This document shows positions 5,136-5,732 of a stretch of DNA of 5,732 nucleotides, one piece after another. Each line of letters begins with the position of its first letter. Positions within the stretch are counted from its first letter, which is position 1. The notes under the pieces were generated by a model. That model searched no databases, had not been told where the DNA came from, and saw only the letters and a program-made list of their open reading frames with translations. A program made the position numbers and the translations under genes. This stretch comes from an uncultured Collinsella sp. (GTDB lineage: Bacteria; Actinomycetota; Coriobacteriia; Coriobacteriales; Coriobacteriaceae): positions 1-5,732 of the forward strand of contig CAAENI010000019.1 of assembly GCA_900757285.1 (NCBI GenBank). Reading direction: 5' to 3'.

Positions 5136-5585
5136 CTACTTCTCGCCCTCCAGCAGCCCCACGATGCGGTCGATGTCGACGGCAAAGCGAGGCCTTCCCT
5201 CGCGCTCGTAGCGGTCGAGGTATGCCTGGCACTCGGAGACAATGCGCTTGGTGTTGCCGTCGATGATGCGCTGGAGTGTCTCGTAGTAGGCCGAGCCCTC
5301 GATCCTGAAGCGGCGCTGGTAGGCCTTGGTTATGGGGAACATCTTGATGTAGTGGATGCCGTGGCGGCAGCCGGGGCGCGTCGTGGGGCGGGGTGGCAGC
5401 GCAAAGTACTGGTCTTTGGGCACGTTGGGGGCGATGTTGGAATGCAGCGGCACGGCGAAGTCCCTGCGCTTCCCGCGGAAACGCAGCCTCACCACCACGA
5501 TGCAGGGGCGATTGTGCTTAAGCATGAGCTCGCGGTCGCCCTCGACAAGGTCGAAGAAATCCTGGGAGATGGATACGATCTTCAT
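5136..5585 (-). CDS. ToxN/AbiQ-like type III toxin-antitoxin endoribonuclease
   Basis: A 149-residue basic protein. The N-terminal strand/helix (MKIVSISQDFFDLV), RPCIVVVRLRFRGKRRDFAVPLHSNI (26-51), KDQYF (57-61), the GIHYIKMFPI segment (76-85) and a helical C-terminal half follow the ToxN/AbiQ layout: an SH3-like barrel with 'RPYIGVVL...FAPLSSP' and an 'INFNNMIPV'-like strand. S49 in PLHSN would match the conserved active-site Ser region of ToxN. Such toxins cut mRNA and are held inactive by tandem RNA pseudoknots transcribed just upstream, giving abortive phage defence. The start ATG 5585-5583 has GAAGGGGG eight bases upstream. The upstream leader (5586-5732) is highly structured, as expected. 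The family call is from remembered patterns, not a search; it could be a related unnamed family. Confidence 0.62.
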   Translation of the reverse strand: MKIVSISQDFFDLVEGDRELMLKHNRPCIVVVRLRFRGKRRDFAVPLHSNIAPNVPKDQYFALPPRPTTRPGCRHGIHYIKMFPITKAYQRRFRIEGSAYYETLQRIIDGNTKRIVSECQAYLDRYEREGRPRFAVDIDRIVGLLEGEK

Positions 5586-5597
5586 CGGTTACGCCCC

Positions 5598-5732
5598 CTT
5601 CATACGAAGCGGGGCCCGCATCGCTGCAGGCCCCTACAGGTGGGCGATATTCTACGCCTTGCGGCACCCCGTCGCCCACGGAGGTTAAACGTACACGTAA
5701 GCCGTACTCTGAAAGCCGCGGCTTCCGGCAAG
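5598..5732 (-). ncRNA. Structured leader; possible 3' part of a type III RNA antitoxin (partial)
   Basis: No protein frame is supported. Read on the - strand there are, in order: the palindrome AAGCCGCGGCTT (5724-5713); an 8-bp perfect stem GTGGGCGA (5679-5672)/TCGCCCAC (5647-5640) enclosing a GCC-GCAA-GGC hairpin (5665-5656); the 10-bp attenuator-like hairpin (5634-5611); and CTTC-GTAT-GAAG (5609-5598). The position directly before a ToxN-like gene suggests the antitoxin RNA, which is normally a tandem array of repeats of a few tens of bases. No tandem repeat is visible within these bases, so the array, if it exists, must lie beyond the right edge or be degenerate. TAGAAT (5654-5649) could be a -10 but has no -35. 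Confidence 0.35.
5611..5634 (-). terminator. Strong hairpin upstream of the toxin; candidate antitoxin/toxin attenuator
   Basis: On the - strand GGGGCCTGCA, a GCGA (GNRA-type) tetraloop and TGCGGGCCCC form a 10-bp stem with one G·U pair. It lies 25 bases before the toxin start. Type III systems usually carry a leaky terminator hairpin between the RNA antitoxin and the toxin gene. No U-tract follows here; instead a second small hairpin CTTC-GTAT-GAAG (5609-5598) leads into the ribosome site, so control of translation is an alternative. Confidence 0.5.

Noticed and set aside
5356..5688. 110-codon + strand frame opposite the toxin gene
   Set aside because: Antisense to the ToxN-like gene and its structured leader; no ribosome site or motif.
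1..5732. CRISPR array, tRNA, rRNA or insertion sequence
   Set aside because: No regularly spaced repeats, cloverleaf with CCA arm, rRNA-like stretch or transposase frame was seen.

Overview
The window looks like an accessory stretch of a high-GC Gram-positive gut-type bacterium. A member of the Coriobacteriia (Eggerthella/Olsenella/Collinsella-like) is my best guess, from codon use, Shine-Dalgarno style and gene repertoire; no marker gene in the window settles it. Base composition is uneven. A 60-base line inside the sirtuin gene (541-600) counts 70% GC, while lines inside the radical SAM genes count 48% (2041-2100) and 45% (3241-3300), which suggests a mosaic, partly transferred region.

Layout: (1) 2-954, + strand: the 3' end of an unidentified gene, possibly a sirtuin or macrodomain gene, overlaps a complete class M-type sirtuin (SirTM). 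A 10-bp perfect hairpin closes this convergent junction. (2) 1038-3524: a TetR-family regulator on the - strand is divergent from a + strand operon. That operon holds a 64-codon ORF with no ATG, radical SAM protein A (DUF5131-like) and radical SAM protein B (SPL/Rv2578c-like). The intergenic strip carries back-to-back promoter elements and a near-perfect 20-bp dyad lying on both -10 boxes, a good candidate operator. The two enzymes match what I know as the 'radical SAM mobile pair', whose function is unknown and whose usual listed regulator is MarR-type. Here a TetR regulator and a coupled small ORF occupy that place. (3) 3767-4315: a GNAT acetyltransferase of the RimJ/RimL type, followed by a 345-base stretch without a gene that contains a hairpin, a good intrinsic terminator and a 30-bp near-palindrome. 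(4) 4661-4996, - strand: a decayed GyrI-like small-molecule-binding protein with an in-frame TAG and a lost C-terminal half. (5) 5136-5585, - strand: a ToxN/AbiQ-like endoribonuclease toxin (type III toxin-antitoxin), preceded by a densely structured leader that runs to the window edge and is the expected place for its RNA antitoxin.

How they work together: the TetR-small ORF-rSAM A-rSAM B block is the clearest functional unit. The genes are tightly overlapped (ATGA, then a 13-base overlap), share one promoter region and are probably repressed through the dyad. The sirtuin belongs to an ADP-ribosylation-type module that extends to the left, and the toxin to a module that extends to the right. 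GNAT, GyrI-like and ToxN genes are typical cargo of resistance or defence islands.
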